From a virus: a DNA stretch of 20,874 nt. The number at the start of each line of letters is the position of its first letter. Position 1 is the first letter of the stretch. Below, piece after piece: positions 4,960-11,851 of the stretch. The stretch spans positions 1 through 20,874 of the IMG/VR virus record IMGVR_UViG_3300042468_000834, one strand, 5' to 3'. A program made the translations under genes and the position numbers. Under the pieces are notes generated by a model. The model was not told the DNA's origin. It worked only from the letters and a program-made list of their open reading frames with translations, and did no database searches.

Positions 4960-6927
4960 CTAGAAAAACTCATCATAGTTGATGGGATCTTCTTTCTTCT
5001 CCAGCTCAAAATCAAGAGACGGAGCTTCGTAGTCCCAAGAATGGTAAAGGCGAGTCTTTTGCCCTTCGGGACCGTCTTGGAAGCTGCTGGTGATTAGCCC
5101 TTGACGCCTAGCCACTTCCAAAAGCTTGCCAGTGGAGCCAGTATCGAAACTCCCGCAAAGGCTTGCTACTTGCTGCTTCGTGAAGCGCTCGCCTTTTCTC
5201 ATCGTCACAGCGTTCACCACGCGATCAAGCTCTTCCAACGATCCGCCCATTGGCCCCGCATAGCTCCAACCATAGTTGAGTGAATCCCGCTGAAGCATGT
5301 GCTTGCCAGCAAGGCCACTCCGGCTCTTGAGCCATTCCAAGACAAATTGACTGTGGTTGTAGTTGTTTTCTGGGCGGTACAATTTGACCACTTCACTTAC
5401 ATTGTCCTTGAAGCTGCTGCTATCGCGCAATCCTCCGCTCTTGTTTAAGTGGTGGAGAATGACAATGGAGCAGCGATAGTTATTGGCCATATCACGTAGG
5501 CCATAGAGCACGTCACCAGCGTTGCTTTTGGTGAGGTCTACGTTCATCCCAGCGAGGCAAGCAGTTAAGCTGTCAATCACGACAAAGATGGGCCGGTTCT
5601 TGCGAATGTAGTTCTCAAGTTGTTGCATGTGAGCGAAGCGCCAAGTCTCCCAAAAAACAATGTCGCCAGGATTTAGACCGGCTTCTTGATAGCCAATAAT
5701 GCTCAGTTTCTCGCTGGTATCTGTCAAAGGTTCGTCGGCAGATATAATCAAAGACTTGCCCTTCATACACCTCCTGCCACTCCAATTCTGACCAAGGGCT
5801 ACATTTAATGCCCAATTATACATCATAGTTGTTTTACCTACGCCCCCTTCTGCGGCCAGCAAGGTAACACTGCCAAGCGGAACAATGCCTGCAATCAACC
5901 ATTCTCTTGCGGCATCAGAAGAAGCGATGGTGAGCGCATCAACGGCTTCAATTTCTTCTCTGCCATATACTCTTGCTCTTGCCTCAGTGATTATCTTGTC
6001 AATGTTCTGCTGCCCCATCTTGACACCACGCTGCTCTAGCCAGTTGCCAGTTTCATAGGCAATGCGGGCATCATTGGCATAGAGGCCAACAAAGTTTTCG
6101 ATGGTGGCGATGATCTCCTCGTAGGACGGCTTGCCATCGCTATTAGCATGACGGTTCTTTGGGACAATGGAAGAAAGTAGATCGTCCTTGCTGGCGCCTT
6201 CCGGTATGTAGTCGCCAAGGTCATAGCCATTGCCTGACGGCAGGTTATCCCATTCCCACGAACGCGGGTCTGCATACAGCCATTGCGAGCCTGGGTTATC
6301 AGCCGCCACCTCTGCCATGAAGGCAACGCCCTGTTCGTCCCTGTCAGGGCACAGCACAAGCTGATAGCCCCTGAACAGCGTGGAGTAGTCACCATTAGTG
6401 CGATACTGCTTAGAGCCTCCTAGAAACGTGCAACAGGGGATTTCCAGCGCCCACACTGCTTGGCACGTCAGCTCCCCTTCAACAATGAAAATCGGCAAGC
6501 CGGTTTTCTTACTTAGCTCTATCGCTTCGTGGTAGTAGAGAGGCAAGATGCCTGCTTTTACTTCCTGAAGTTGAGTTTTATGGTTGGCGCTGCCTTGTTC
6601 AATGGTGGGAAACTCTTGCCAAATTTGCTTACTGCCAGAGCTGTCACTGCGTTTGACAATGACTACTTTTTCGCGCTGTTTGTTTTCATAAGGGAAAGTG
6701 TATTCCCCTGGATCTCTTGGTGGCTTTTCCCATCGAACCAAAGGTGCAAGCGCATCGCGCACTTCTGCTCGGTGAGCTGGTGATGGGTCGTGCCAGCAGT
6801 TGTAGCCGCCAGTTGCCTTGTTCACTGAGAAGTCGTTGCCGCCACATGCAGGGCAGATGAACTTGCCCTTCTCCTTGCTGGGCTCCAACTGGTCAAGGAA
6901 GTCGAGGATTGAAAACGTCACGCTCAT
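4960..6927 (-). CDS. Primase-helicase (zinc finger, TOPRIM, RecA-like)
   Basis: This is a 655-residue protein that combines primer synthesis and DNA unwinding for phage replication. Residues 25-46 hold a primase zinc site (CPAC at 25-28, C44, H46). The TOPRIM domain spans about 145-215, with IFIVEGEL (E150) and LCPDRDEQG (D195, D197) binding the catalytic metals. After a linker, the RecA-like ATPase starts near 345: Walker A is AEGGVGKTT (359-367), Walker B is IFVVIDSLT (D452), and LHHLNK follows as a sensor-type element. The ATPase resembles RepA/AAA_25 rather than the DnaB helicase fused in T7 gp4. A C-terminal winged-helix-like part (FTKQQVASLCG) and an acidic tail (EDPINYDEFF) close the protein. 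No good Shine-Dalgarno sequence is seen; a seven-residue ORF overlaps the start by ATGA. Confidence 0.88.
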   Translation of the reverse strand: MSVTFSILDFLDQLEPSKEKGKFICPACGGNDFSVNKATGGYNCWHDPSPAHRAEVRDALAPLVRWEKPPRDPGEYTFPYENKQREKVVIVKRSDSSGSKQIWQEFPTIEQGSANHKTQLQEVKAGILPLYYHEAIELSKKTGLPIFIVEGELTCQAVWALEIPCCTFLGGSKQYRTNGDYSTLFRGYQLVLCPDRDEQGVAFMAEVAADNPGSQWLYADPRSWEWDNLPSGNGYDLGDYIPEGASKDDLLSSIVPKNRHANSDGKPSYEEIIATIENFVGLYANDARIAYETGNWLEQRGVKMGQQNIDKIITEARARVYGREEIEAVDALTIASSDAAREWLIAGIVPLGSVTLLAAEGGVGKTTMMYNWALNVALGQNWSGRRCMKGKSLIISADEPLTDTSEKLSIIGYQEAGLNPGDIVFWETWRFAHMQQLENYIRKNRPIFVVIDSLTACLAGMNVDLTKSNAGDVLYGLRDMANNYRCSIVILHHLNKSGGLRDSSSFKDNVSEVVKLYRPENNYNHSQFVLEWLKSRSGLAGKHMLQRDSLNYGWSYAGPMGGSLEELDRVVNAVTMRKGERFTKQQVASLCGSFDTGSTGKLLEVARRQGLITSSFQDGPEGQKTRLYHSWDYEAPSLDFELEKKEDPINYDEFF

Positions 6928-6973
6928 GGGCAGAGGGCAATGCCCATGATGCCACAGGCGTCAACAGAGCGGC

Positions 6974-7014
6974 GATAAGCAGCCCTAATGGGCGAAGGTG
7001 TGGACAATGGCGCG
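6974..7014 (+). repeat. 41-bp direct repeat, left of methyltransferase
   Basis: This stretch aligns without gaps to 7764-7804 (about 31 or 32 of 41 identical, hand-aligned). Both start GATAAGCA and both contain GTGTGGACAATGGC 24 bases in. The TGGACA (7001-7006) resembles a -35 box, with TTGAAT (7024-7029) 17 bases downstream as a weak -10. It may be a duplicated promoter for the gene that follows. Confidence 0.55.
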
Positions 7015-7054
7015 TTAGTAGGCTTGAATGGAAAGGCCCTAGCATCAGTCAATC

Positions 7055-7768
7055 ATGAAATACATGGGAAGCAAAGCTCGGATCGCCAAGCATTTACTGC
7101 CAATCATTTTGGCCGACAAAAAGCCTGACCAGTTTTATGTGGAGCCGTTTGCTGGTGGTATGAATATGATATGCAAGGTTGCTGGAAAAAGAACTGCCTG
7201 CGACAGTAACTATTATCTCGTTGAGATGTGGAAGGCAATTATGAACGATTGGCAGCCACCGTATTTTGTATCAAAAGAGCTTTACGAGATTGTGCGGAAC
7301 GACCGAGACAAGATTGCTCCATGGATGGTGGGATGGGTAGGGTTTAACTGTTCGTATTCAGGAAAATGGTTTGGTGGTTATGCCGGGGTGGTAAAGACTA
7401 AGATTGGAACCATGAGAAACTATCAGGAAGAAGCATTGAAAAATACTCTCAAGCAAAAAGACTCGCTACAGGGAGTCGAGCTTGTATGCTGCGACTACAA
7501 AGAGTTGGTGATTCCAGGCAAGAGCATTGTGTACTGCGACCCGCCCTACGCTGGCACCACTGGCTACAAAGACAAGTTTGATTCAGATGCTTTTTGGTCG
7601 TGGACAAGTCAGCTTGCAAAGGATGGGCATTCAGTGTTTGTCAGTGAATATGCCGCACCTTCGTCAGTCGAACAGGTCTGGGAAGGGTCTGTCAAATCTT
7701 CACTATCAGCAAACGGCCGGCACGGTGAAAGTAAAAACAGTGTTGAGCGGTTATTTCGCGTACGATAA
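7055..7768 (+). CDS. Adenine-N6 DNA methyltransferase, Dam/D12 class
   Basis: This 237-residue enzyme transfers a methyl group from S-adenosylmethionine to adenine in DNA. The N-terminus is MKYMGSKARIAKHLLP, typical of D12-class methyltransferases. The cofactor loop PFAGG lies at 31-35 and an acidic residue D50 ends the next strand. The catalytic motif DPPY is at 162-165 (VYCDPPYAGTTG). A later HSVFVSEYAAP matches the strand after motif IV. In phages such enzymes protect DNA from host restriction or mark it for regulation. The recognition sequence cannot be read from the protein. It stands alone between direct repeats, divergent from the primase-helicase, which suggests separate acquisition. 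The start codon is the first ATG with the conserved N-terminus. Confidence 0.9.
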   Translation: MKYMGSKARIAKHLLPIILADKKPDQFYVEPFAGGMNMICKVAGKRTACDSNYYLVEMWKAIMNDWQPPYFVSKELYEIVRNDRDKIAPWMVGWVGFNCSYSGKWFGGYAGVVKTKIGTMRNYQEEALKNTLKQKDSLQGVELVCCDYKELVIPGKSIVYCDPPYAGTTGYKDKFDSDAFWSWTSQLAKDGHSVFVSEYAAPSSVEQVWEGSVKSSLSANGRHGESKNSVERLFRVR

Positions 7769-7804
7769 GCAAGGCTTATGGACAATGGTGTGGACAATGG
7801 CAAG
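7764..7804 (+). repeat. 41-bp direct repeat, right of methyltransferase
   Basis: The repeat begins at the methyltransferase stop codon and carries a second tandem half (ATGGACAATGGTGTGGACAATGG). TGGACA at 7791-7796 is followed after 16 bases by TATTGT (7813-7818), a weak promoter for the next gene set starting at 7843. Confidence 0.55.
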
Positions 7805-7842
7805 GGGGCGGCTATTGTGGCTACGAACCACAAAGGTTTCCC

Positions 7843-8016
7843 ATGGCCCCCGAAGAAGCCGTGAAACGGCTAAACGCTCTTAACGAAGACGATCCCGAAA
7901 GTGCCCATTCAAACGCTGATGACATCTTGCTGATGGTACTCGACACCAACGGGCTTAAAGAAGTTGCCGATGCTTACAAAGCGGCTCAAAGAAAAGTTGG
8001 TTTTTGGTACGCCTGA
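7843..8016 (+). CDS. Hypothetical 57-residue phage protein
   Basis: ATG at 7843 opens MAPEEAVKRLNALNEDDPES, followed by AHSNADDILLMVLDTNGLKE and a VADAYKAAQRKVGFWYA tail. The layout (P-E-x-A-V-x-R-L, D-P-E-x-A-H, A-D-x-I-L, V-A-D-A-Y, G-F-W-Y-A) is a recurrent small all-helical phage protein of unknown function, recalled from experience and not searched. It is the first gene after the right-hand repeat and ends two bases before the next ATG. Confidence 0.6.
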   Translation: MAPEEAVKRLNALNEDDPESAHSNADDILLMVLDTNGLKEVADAYKAAQRKVGFWYA

Positions 8017-8018
8017 TT

Positions 8019-8252
8019 ATGCCCACAAGTCCCTACAAAGGCGGCAAAGTTAAGCGGCATTTTACGCTTAGCGAGGCTGCCAACGAGCATCTTGCTTCCA
8101 TTGCTGCTGATGCTCGCCTCTCCAAAAGCGAGGCTCTTGAACGCCTCATTCGCTCCACGCCAACTTATGAAGGCAGTGCAACGCTTGCCAATGGCGCATG
8201 GAGCCTTGTCATTGACCACACTGTTTCCGACTCTCCTAATGAAACTGTCTGA
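8019..8252 (+). CDS. Ribbon-helix-helix DNA-binding protein
   Basis: This is a 77-residue protein. A basic N-terminus (SPYKGGKVKRHFTLSEAA) gives the beta strand of a ribbon-helix-helix fold, followed by two helices (ANEHLASIAADARLS and KSEALERLIRSTP) with the usual turn before KSEAL. Residues after 45 (TYEGSATLANGAWSLVID) form an extra tail. RHH proteins bind operators as dimers through the strand; here the likely targets would be phage promoters nearby. The start at 8019 is chosen because the TTG 15 bases earlier overlaps the upstream gene. Target and effect are inferred. Confidence 0.65.
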   Translation: MPTSPYKGGKVKRHFTLSEAANEHLASIAADARLSKSEALERLIRSTPTYEGSATLANGAWSLVIDHTVSDSPNETV

Positions 8253-8502
8253 GCTTCAAGAACTGCTCAATAAGGCATTGGCCGAATGTGGGCCTGATGC
8301 TGAAATCTTGCTTTGCTTTGAGCAAAGCGCCCTTGAAGATGGCTACGACGAAAAATGCACAGAAGGCATTACTGACGTGCGCCTCATTGAAGACTGGCCC
8401 CTTCCTGGTAAAAGCCTCACCGTCTACGAAGGAGAAAAGGCTAAGAAGGTCATTCTCTTCTATGACCACCACAAAGAGCTTGACTCTTCCATGGTCGCAT
8501 GA
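8239..8502 (+). CDS. Hypothetical 87-residue protein
   Basis: The ATG at 8239 opens MKLSELQELLNKALAECGPD inside the last codons of the RHH gene. The protein then shows AEILLCFEQSALEDG, VRLIEDWPLPGKSL and KKVILFYDHHKEL, alternating strands and turns that suggest a small alpha/beta domain, similar in plan to phage proteins that begin K-L-S-E-L-Q. No active site is seen. Its stop overlaps the first ATG of the tandem leader repeat (ATGA). Confidence 0.6.
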   Translation: MKLSELQELLNKALAECGPDAEILLCFEQSALEDGYDEKCTEGITDVRLIEDWPLPGKSLTVYEGEKAKKVILFYDHHKELDSSMVA

Positions 8503-8538
8503 ACCACAGTTTCATGGTATGAACCACTCTTTCATGCT
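8499..8538 (+). repeat. Tandem 20-bp leader repeat before annealing-protein gene
   Basis: Two 20-bp units, ATGAACCACAGTTTCATGGT at 8499-8518 and ATGAACCACTCTTTCATGCT at 8519-8538, match at 17 of 20 positions. Each has ATGAA and TTCAT arms. The first unit encodes MNHSFMV and stops at 8522, overlapping the second ATG; the second encodes MNHSFML and continues into the annealing protein. Confidence 0.75.
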
Positions 8539-9490
8539 TTACGATCCACAAGCGTTTCCTTCTTCCATGACCCTTCCTGTTACCGCCGCCACTGAGCACC
8601 TTCTCACTGAACGCCGTCTTGGCATTTTCTCCCCGCTGGAGATCAGCGCCAAGCAGTTCACTGCCGCCTACGAGCTGGCCATTGGTGAGCACGTTGAGAA
8701 GAACTACAAGGGCCTGTCCTACCTGTCATGGCCGTTTGCTTTCCGCTACCTTAAGGAGCAGTTCCCTAATTGCTACGTGGCTTTTGAGGAGCATTCTGAA
8801 GGCTGGCCGGTGTTCGGCCAAGAAGGCTGCTGGCTCCTGCGTCCCTATCTCACAGACGGCATCAAACGCACGCCTGCGTTGGTGTTTCCGCTCATGGACA
8901 ACAAGCACAATGCTCTTAAAGAGCTTGATGCTCGCGCTGTCAGCGACAACATTCAACGAGCCAGCGTGAAGTGCATTGCCACGTTCACGGGCCTTGGCCT
9001 GAAACTTTATGCCGGTGAGGACATTCCCAAGAGCGATGAAAAAGCTAAGACCGGGAGCGAGAATCCTCAGGAAGAAACGAAGCCTGCTGCGCGGCGAAGC
9101 GCGAAGGCGGAAGAAGTTAAGACTCCTGCTGCAGACGCTGAAAATGGAGGGATTGCTCCCGCCAATGAGCCCGCCCAGTTCGACGGCAAGGCAAGCCTTC
9201 TTGCGCTCTGTAAAGCCAACCCTCTTGGTTTCTCCAGCGAGCACGCCTCTCTGAAGGCAGGCAAAGGAGCATTGGAAGCCATTGGCCTAGCGAAGGGCGA
9301 TGACATCAAGGACGCTGCCATGTTCGCCAATGTGGTGACGTGCCTCGTCACAGCATGGGCCAAGGAAGCTGGGCTAACCATCGCCAAGGAAACCATGGCT
9401 TCCGACCTTGACAAGCTCCGTGCCATCGTCACTGAAGGCACCATTGAGCAAGCCATTAAAGGCGTGGAGGTTTTCAAGGCGGGAAAGTGA
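8519..9490 (+). CDS. DUF1071/Sak3-like single-strand annealing protein
   Basis: This 323-residue protein should bind single-stranded DNA and anneal complementary strands in phage recombination. Residues of about 60-170 match the DUF1071 pattern: KNYKGLSYLSWPFAFRYLK, then LVFPLMDNKHNAL, SDNIQRASVKCIATFTGLGL and YAGEDIP, the signature end of the domain. A charged Ala/Lys/Glu-rich linker follows (about 175-215), then a helical C-terminal region (LLALCKANPLGF; VVTCLVTAWAKEAGL). The start is uncertain: 8519 gives an ATGA-coupled start, 8534 and 8567 are later in-frame ATGs, all upstream of the conserved domain. A PD-(D/E)XK nuclease gene follows nearby, as in exonuclease/annealase pairs. Confidence 0.85.
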   Translation: MNHSFMLYDPQAFPSSMTLPVTAATEHLLTERRLGIFSPLEISAKQFTAAYELAIGEHVEKNYKGLSYLSWPFAFRYLKEQFPNCYVAFEEHSEGWPVFGQEGCWLLRPYLTDGIKRTPALVFPLMDNKHNALKELDARAVSDNIQRASVKCIATFTGLGLKLYAGEDIPKSDEKAKTGSENPQEETKPAARRSAKAEEVKTPAADAENGGIAPANEPAQFDGKASLLALCKANPLGFSSEHASLKAGKGALEAIGLAKGDDIKDAAMFANVVTCLVTAWAKEAGLTIAKETMASDLDKLRAIVTEGTIEQAIKGVEVFKAGK

Positions 9491-9606
9491 TCGACCTGGC
9501 CGCAGCCAACCTTGCACTTTGTTTCAATGGGGCAGTGGCAATGGAGGAAGATGGTTCTCCATTGCAAGACTGCCCTTGCCACCTTCTACAAACTCATGTC
9601 TATTGA
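9487..9606 (+). CDS. Possible 39-residue protein (GTG start)
   Basis: A GTG at 9487 overlaps the annealing-protein stop (GTGA) and opens VIDLAAANLALCFNGAVAME, then EDGSPLQDCPCHLLQTHVY. The frame ends inside the next gene (overlap 11 bases). The coupling and the reasonable composition support it, but the short length and the paired CPC could be chance. No function can be given. Confidence 0.35.
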   Translation: MIDLAAANLALCFNGAVAMEEDGSPLQDCPCHLLQTHVY

Positions 9607-9847
9607 TTTCTCCCTCTTGCAAAACTGCCCCGCCTGCGAAAGCTCATGGGAAGGGCAGTCTATTCCCTTAGAGCAACAGCATCTCTTTGGAAGCAAGCAA
9701 TGGTTCAGTCGAGTGTTTGCTATTTACGACCAGCGAGTAGATGGCACTGTGGCTTGGCAATGCCCTGATTGCAACACATGCTGGGACAGAGAAACTGGCA
9801 AGCGTCGTGATGGCTTCCATCTTGATCGCCTGAAACGAGACAACTAG
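9596..9847 (+). CDS. Zinc-binding protein (two CxxC)
   Basis: ATG at 9596 gives an 83-residue protein: MSIDFSLLQNCPACESSWEG, a middle segment (LEQQHLFGSKQWFSRVFAIY), then VAWQCPDCNTCWDRETGKRR. CPAC and CPDC are about 44 residues apart, a four-cysteine zinc site typical of small phage proteins. In-frame earlier starts (9527, 9551, the latter with GGAGG close by) would add up to 23 basic residues; the start is therefore uncertain. The gene lies between the annealing protein and its nuclease, so a role in DNA metabolism is plausible but unproven. Confidence 0.55.
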   Translation: MSIDFSLLQNCPACESSWEGQSIPLEQQHLFGSKQWFSRVFAIYDQRVDGTVAWQCPDCNTCWDRETGKRRDGFHLDRLKRDN

Positions 9848-9851
9848 CGCA

Positions 9852-10742
9852 ATGGAAAAAAGAAACGAAGATCTTGTGTTTGGCGACGATCTCGGCCTTG
9901 AAGATCTCACCATGACTTCCTTGGAACGGCATGAGCCGCAACGTATCAGCATCAATGGCAAAAGACACTACTGCTGCATAGGGTTCCCAAACGTCCCTGA
10001 TGGCACTGTGCTGCCCTCAGTTACTACGGTGCTGTCAGCCATGGCGCCAGTGGGAAAGATCATGGCGCTTGTTAATTGGCGACGCAAAATTGGTGAGTCG
10101 GAGGCTCGTAGACGCACTCGCCTTGCAAGCGACAGGGGTACTTGGCTTCATGGAGTAATGGAAGACTGGTTCAATGGCGAAGATATTGAGCACCATTTGG
10201 AGCGTGCTCCTGAGTGGAAACCATACTTCTACTTAATGGAACCGTTCCTATTGGGAGACAAAGATCATCTTGAATCCATTTGCGATGAAGACTCCCTTGA
10301 ATATGTCAAATACTGTGATGGCATTGAAAAGCCGTTAATGACAGAAAGTGCCGTCGCCTGGTACGATCCCGAGTTGCAGGTTGGGGTGGCTGGCACTGTC
10401 GATCAATTTGCTTTTACAAAAGCACGCAGATTTTCTCTCCCCGACTGGAAAAGCTCTTTCAAGGTGAAGCCGCAGTCGCAATTGGCGGACTACAAGCGGC
10501 AACTTGGTGGCTATGCCTTGGCCATTGAGCAGATGGAACAATGCTCAGTAGATGAAGCATGGTCTGTGCTGGCTTGCTACGACCCAGAAGACGACAACAG
10601 CATTCCCACTTTGCAACTCGTCCGACTTGATGGCTTTGAGCTGGTAGCACAGCAGCGCATCATGCAGGACACCGTGCAACGATACTTTGCAGAGCACTAC
10701 CCCGGTGGCCGCGCTTTCACCATGACGGCAGACAAGGGGTAG
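9852..10742 (+). CDS. PD-(D/E)XK exonuclease (RecB/Cas4-like)
   Basis: This is a 296-residue nuclease. RGTWLHGVMEDWF (95-107) matches the His-containing helix of RecB/Cas4-type nucleases. E165 (TESAVAWYD), D184 (AGTVDQFAF), D198 and K200 (LPDWKSS) form the metal-binding PD-(D/E)XK core, and Q209/Q217 with LGGYALA (RQLGGYALA) match the QxxxY-type motif that guides DNA. The expected job is 5'-3' resection of double-stranded ends to expose strands for the annealing protein encoded just upstream. It starts at ATG 9852, four bases after the previous stop. Family assignment is strong; polarity and partner are inferred from known exonuclease/annealase pairs. Confidence 0.85.
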   Translation: MEKRNEDLVFGDDLGLEDLTMTSLERHEPQRISINGKRHYCCIGFPNVPDGTVLPSVTTVLSAMAPVGKIMALVNWRRKIGESEARRRTRLASDRGTWLHGVMEDWFNGEDIEHHLERAPEWKPYFYLMEPFLLGDKDHLESICDEDSLEYVKYCDGIEKPLMTESAVAWYDPELQVGVAGTVDQFAFTKARRFSLPDWKSSFKVKPQSQLADYKRQLGGYALAIEQMEQCSVDEAWSVLACYDPEDDNSIPTLQLVRLDGFELVAQQRIMQDTVQRYFAEHYPGGRAFTMTADKG

Positions 10743-10818
10743 GCGATGGGCGGGAATGGTGGTATTATTGGCAAGCCCTGAACAAGGGCGCAACCATCAC
10801 TCCTACGGAGAAACACTC

Positions 10819-11073
10819 ATGGCCAACAGGCCCCCTATCACCGCTGCCATTGACCTCACGCCTGACGTGCTCAACAAGCTCAAGGCTGCTGGTCCCAATG
10901 AGCGCGGCAACTATTCCCTTGATGTTGCAGTCTGGGAAAACACCAAACGGTCTTCTGACAAAGCCCCTGGCTACACCGGCAGCGTCAAAGTGAAAGGCGA
11001 CAAGGAAGGCCCGAAAGGCTATGCCAGCGTATGGGTGAATGAAGCCCTTGGCGGCGGCGACGATCTTTTCTGA
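10819..11073 (+). CDS. Small protein with acidic SSB-like C-terminal tip
   Basis: ATG at 10819 follows GGAG at 10807-10810 and gives 84 residues. The body has AIDLTPDVLNKLKAAGPNER, SLDVAVWENTKRSSDKAPGY and TGSVKVKGDKEG, a beta-rich pattern with basic loops. The last residues, GGGDDLF, resemble the acidic, Phe-ended tip by which single-strand-binding proteins recruit partners. It is the last gene before a strong terminator and follows the nuclease, so it may be a phage SSB or helper. The fold is not recognised; the role is inferred from the tip and location. A small hairpin (GCCCT-gaaca-AGGGC, 10775-10789) lies in the leader. Confidence 0.6.
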   Translation: MANRPPITAAIDLTPDVLNKLKAAGPNERGNYSLDVAVWENTKRSSDKAPGYTGSVKVKGDKEGPKGYASVWVNEALGGGDDLF

Positions 11074-11095
11074 GCTTTTCTCGACAACGATCATT

Positions 11096-11120
11096 GGGCG
11101 CTTCGGCGCCCTTTCCTCTT
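11096..11120 (+). terminator. Rho-independent terminator (UUCG loop)
   Basis: GGGCGC-TTCG-GCGCCC (11096-11111) followed by TTTCCTCTTT is a classic tetraloop terminator, 22 bases after the preceding stop. It closes the recombination gene set; the dCTP deaminase ATG at 11129 lies just beyond it. Confidence 0.85.
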
Positions 11121-11128
11121 TAATCACC

Positions 11129-11713
11129 ATGTTCCTCAACGACAAAGAAATCAACGCTCTCGCAGAGCTTGACATTCTCATGCCTTTCGTAGGCGAAAAG
11201 CGGCGTGAAGCCAATGGCCACAAAGCAGTAAGCTATGGGCTGAGTCAATGTGGCTACGACATCAGGCTGTCTCCTGCGCAGTTCTCAGTGTTTGAAGACG
11301 ATCAACTGCTTAGCGAAGATCAAGCACTATGCCCCAAGAACAATGCCGTTCGCACTTACGACTTGGTGCTACAGCATAGCGAACTGGGTTTCTTCTATGA
11401 ACTACCTCCGCGCAGCGTTGGCAATGGCATCAGCCTGGAACGGTTTTCGATGCCCAATGACATTGGCGCTATCGTCAAAGGCAAATCCACCTACGCAAGA
11501 CTTGGGCTGCTTGTAAACGCAACGCCAATTGAACCCTCATGGAGCGGCTATTTGACGATCAATTTTGTGAATACAAGCCCATTCCCTATTTGCTTGTTTG
11601 CAGATGAGGGGATTGCGCAAGTTCTTTTCTTCCGTTGCGGAGAAGTAGAAACGCCCTATACGGGCCAATATCAAAATCAAGGCAATGTAGTCACTTTGTC
11701 AAAAGTGGGCTAA
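11129..11713 (+). CDS. dcd: dCTP deaminase
   Basis: This 194-residue enzyme converts dCTP to dUTP, feeding dUMP to the thymidylate synthase encoded downstream. The signature runs from 117: KGKSTYARLGLLVN, then TPIEPSWSGYLT with the catalytic E135, NTSPFPI and FADEGIAQVLFF. SYGLSQCGYDIRL (35-47) is the conserved substrate-side motif. The C-terminus YQNQGNVV matches the Q-G motif that closes over the triphosphate. Length equals the usual 190 or so. It could in principle be a bifunctional deaminase/dUTPase or a dUTPase-like relative, but the S/R-T/E pattern favours deaminase. The ATG at 11129 is chosen because the frame before it runs through the terminator. Confidence 0.9.
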   Translation: MFLNDKEINALAELDILMPFVGEKRREANGHKAVSYGLSQCGYDIRLSPAQFSVFEDDQLLSEDQALCPKNNAVRTYDLVLQHSELGFFYELPPRSVGNGISLERFSMPNDIGAIVKGKSTYARLGLLVNATPIEPSWSGYLTINFVNTSPFPICLFADEGIAQVLFFRCGEVETPYTGQYQNQGNVVTLSKVG

Positions 11714-11721
11714 AGTGTTAG

Positions 11722-11780
11722 CGCCAGGTCCGGTGGGGCTCGGCATGGCGGGCCGTGGCACGGCTTGGCGTGGTATGACA
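11722..11780. repeat. G-rich GGC(A/C/T)-type repetitive tract
   Basis: Between the deaminase stop and the next hairpin lies a run of short degenerate units: GGGGCTCGGCATGGCGGGCC, then GTGGCACGGCTTGGCGTGGT. The GGCNNGGC rhythm is unlike the surrounding coding DNA. Similar low-complexity GGCATGGC tracts occur between early genes in several phages, from memory. No gene is supported in 11714-11851. Confidence 0.5.
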
Positions 11781-11790
11781 AGGTAGATGG

Positions 11791-11814
11791 AAAGGGGCTT
11801 CGGCCCCTTTCTTC
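11791..11814 (+). terminator. Rho-independent terminator (UUCG loop)
   Basis: AAAGGGGC-TTCG-GCCCCTTT (11791-11810) is an 8-bp perfect stem with a TTCG loop, followed by CTTC. The short, impure T tract makes it weaker than the one at 11096, but it closes the deaminase transcript. It would lie inside the next gene if that gene used the TTG at 11765. Confidence 0.75.
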
Positions 11815-11851
11815 ATGCAACAGCTACAGTGCATCTAGCCGCCGTCTGATT

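Noticed and set aside
10745-10780. Eleven-codon leader (MGGNGGIIGKP) before the acidic-tipped protein as an attenuator
   Set aside because: It has no ribosome site, and the following 5-bp hairpin has no T tract and no alternative pairing that I could find.
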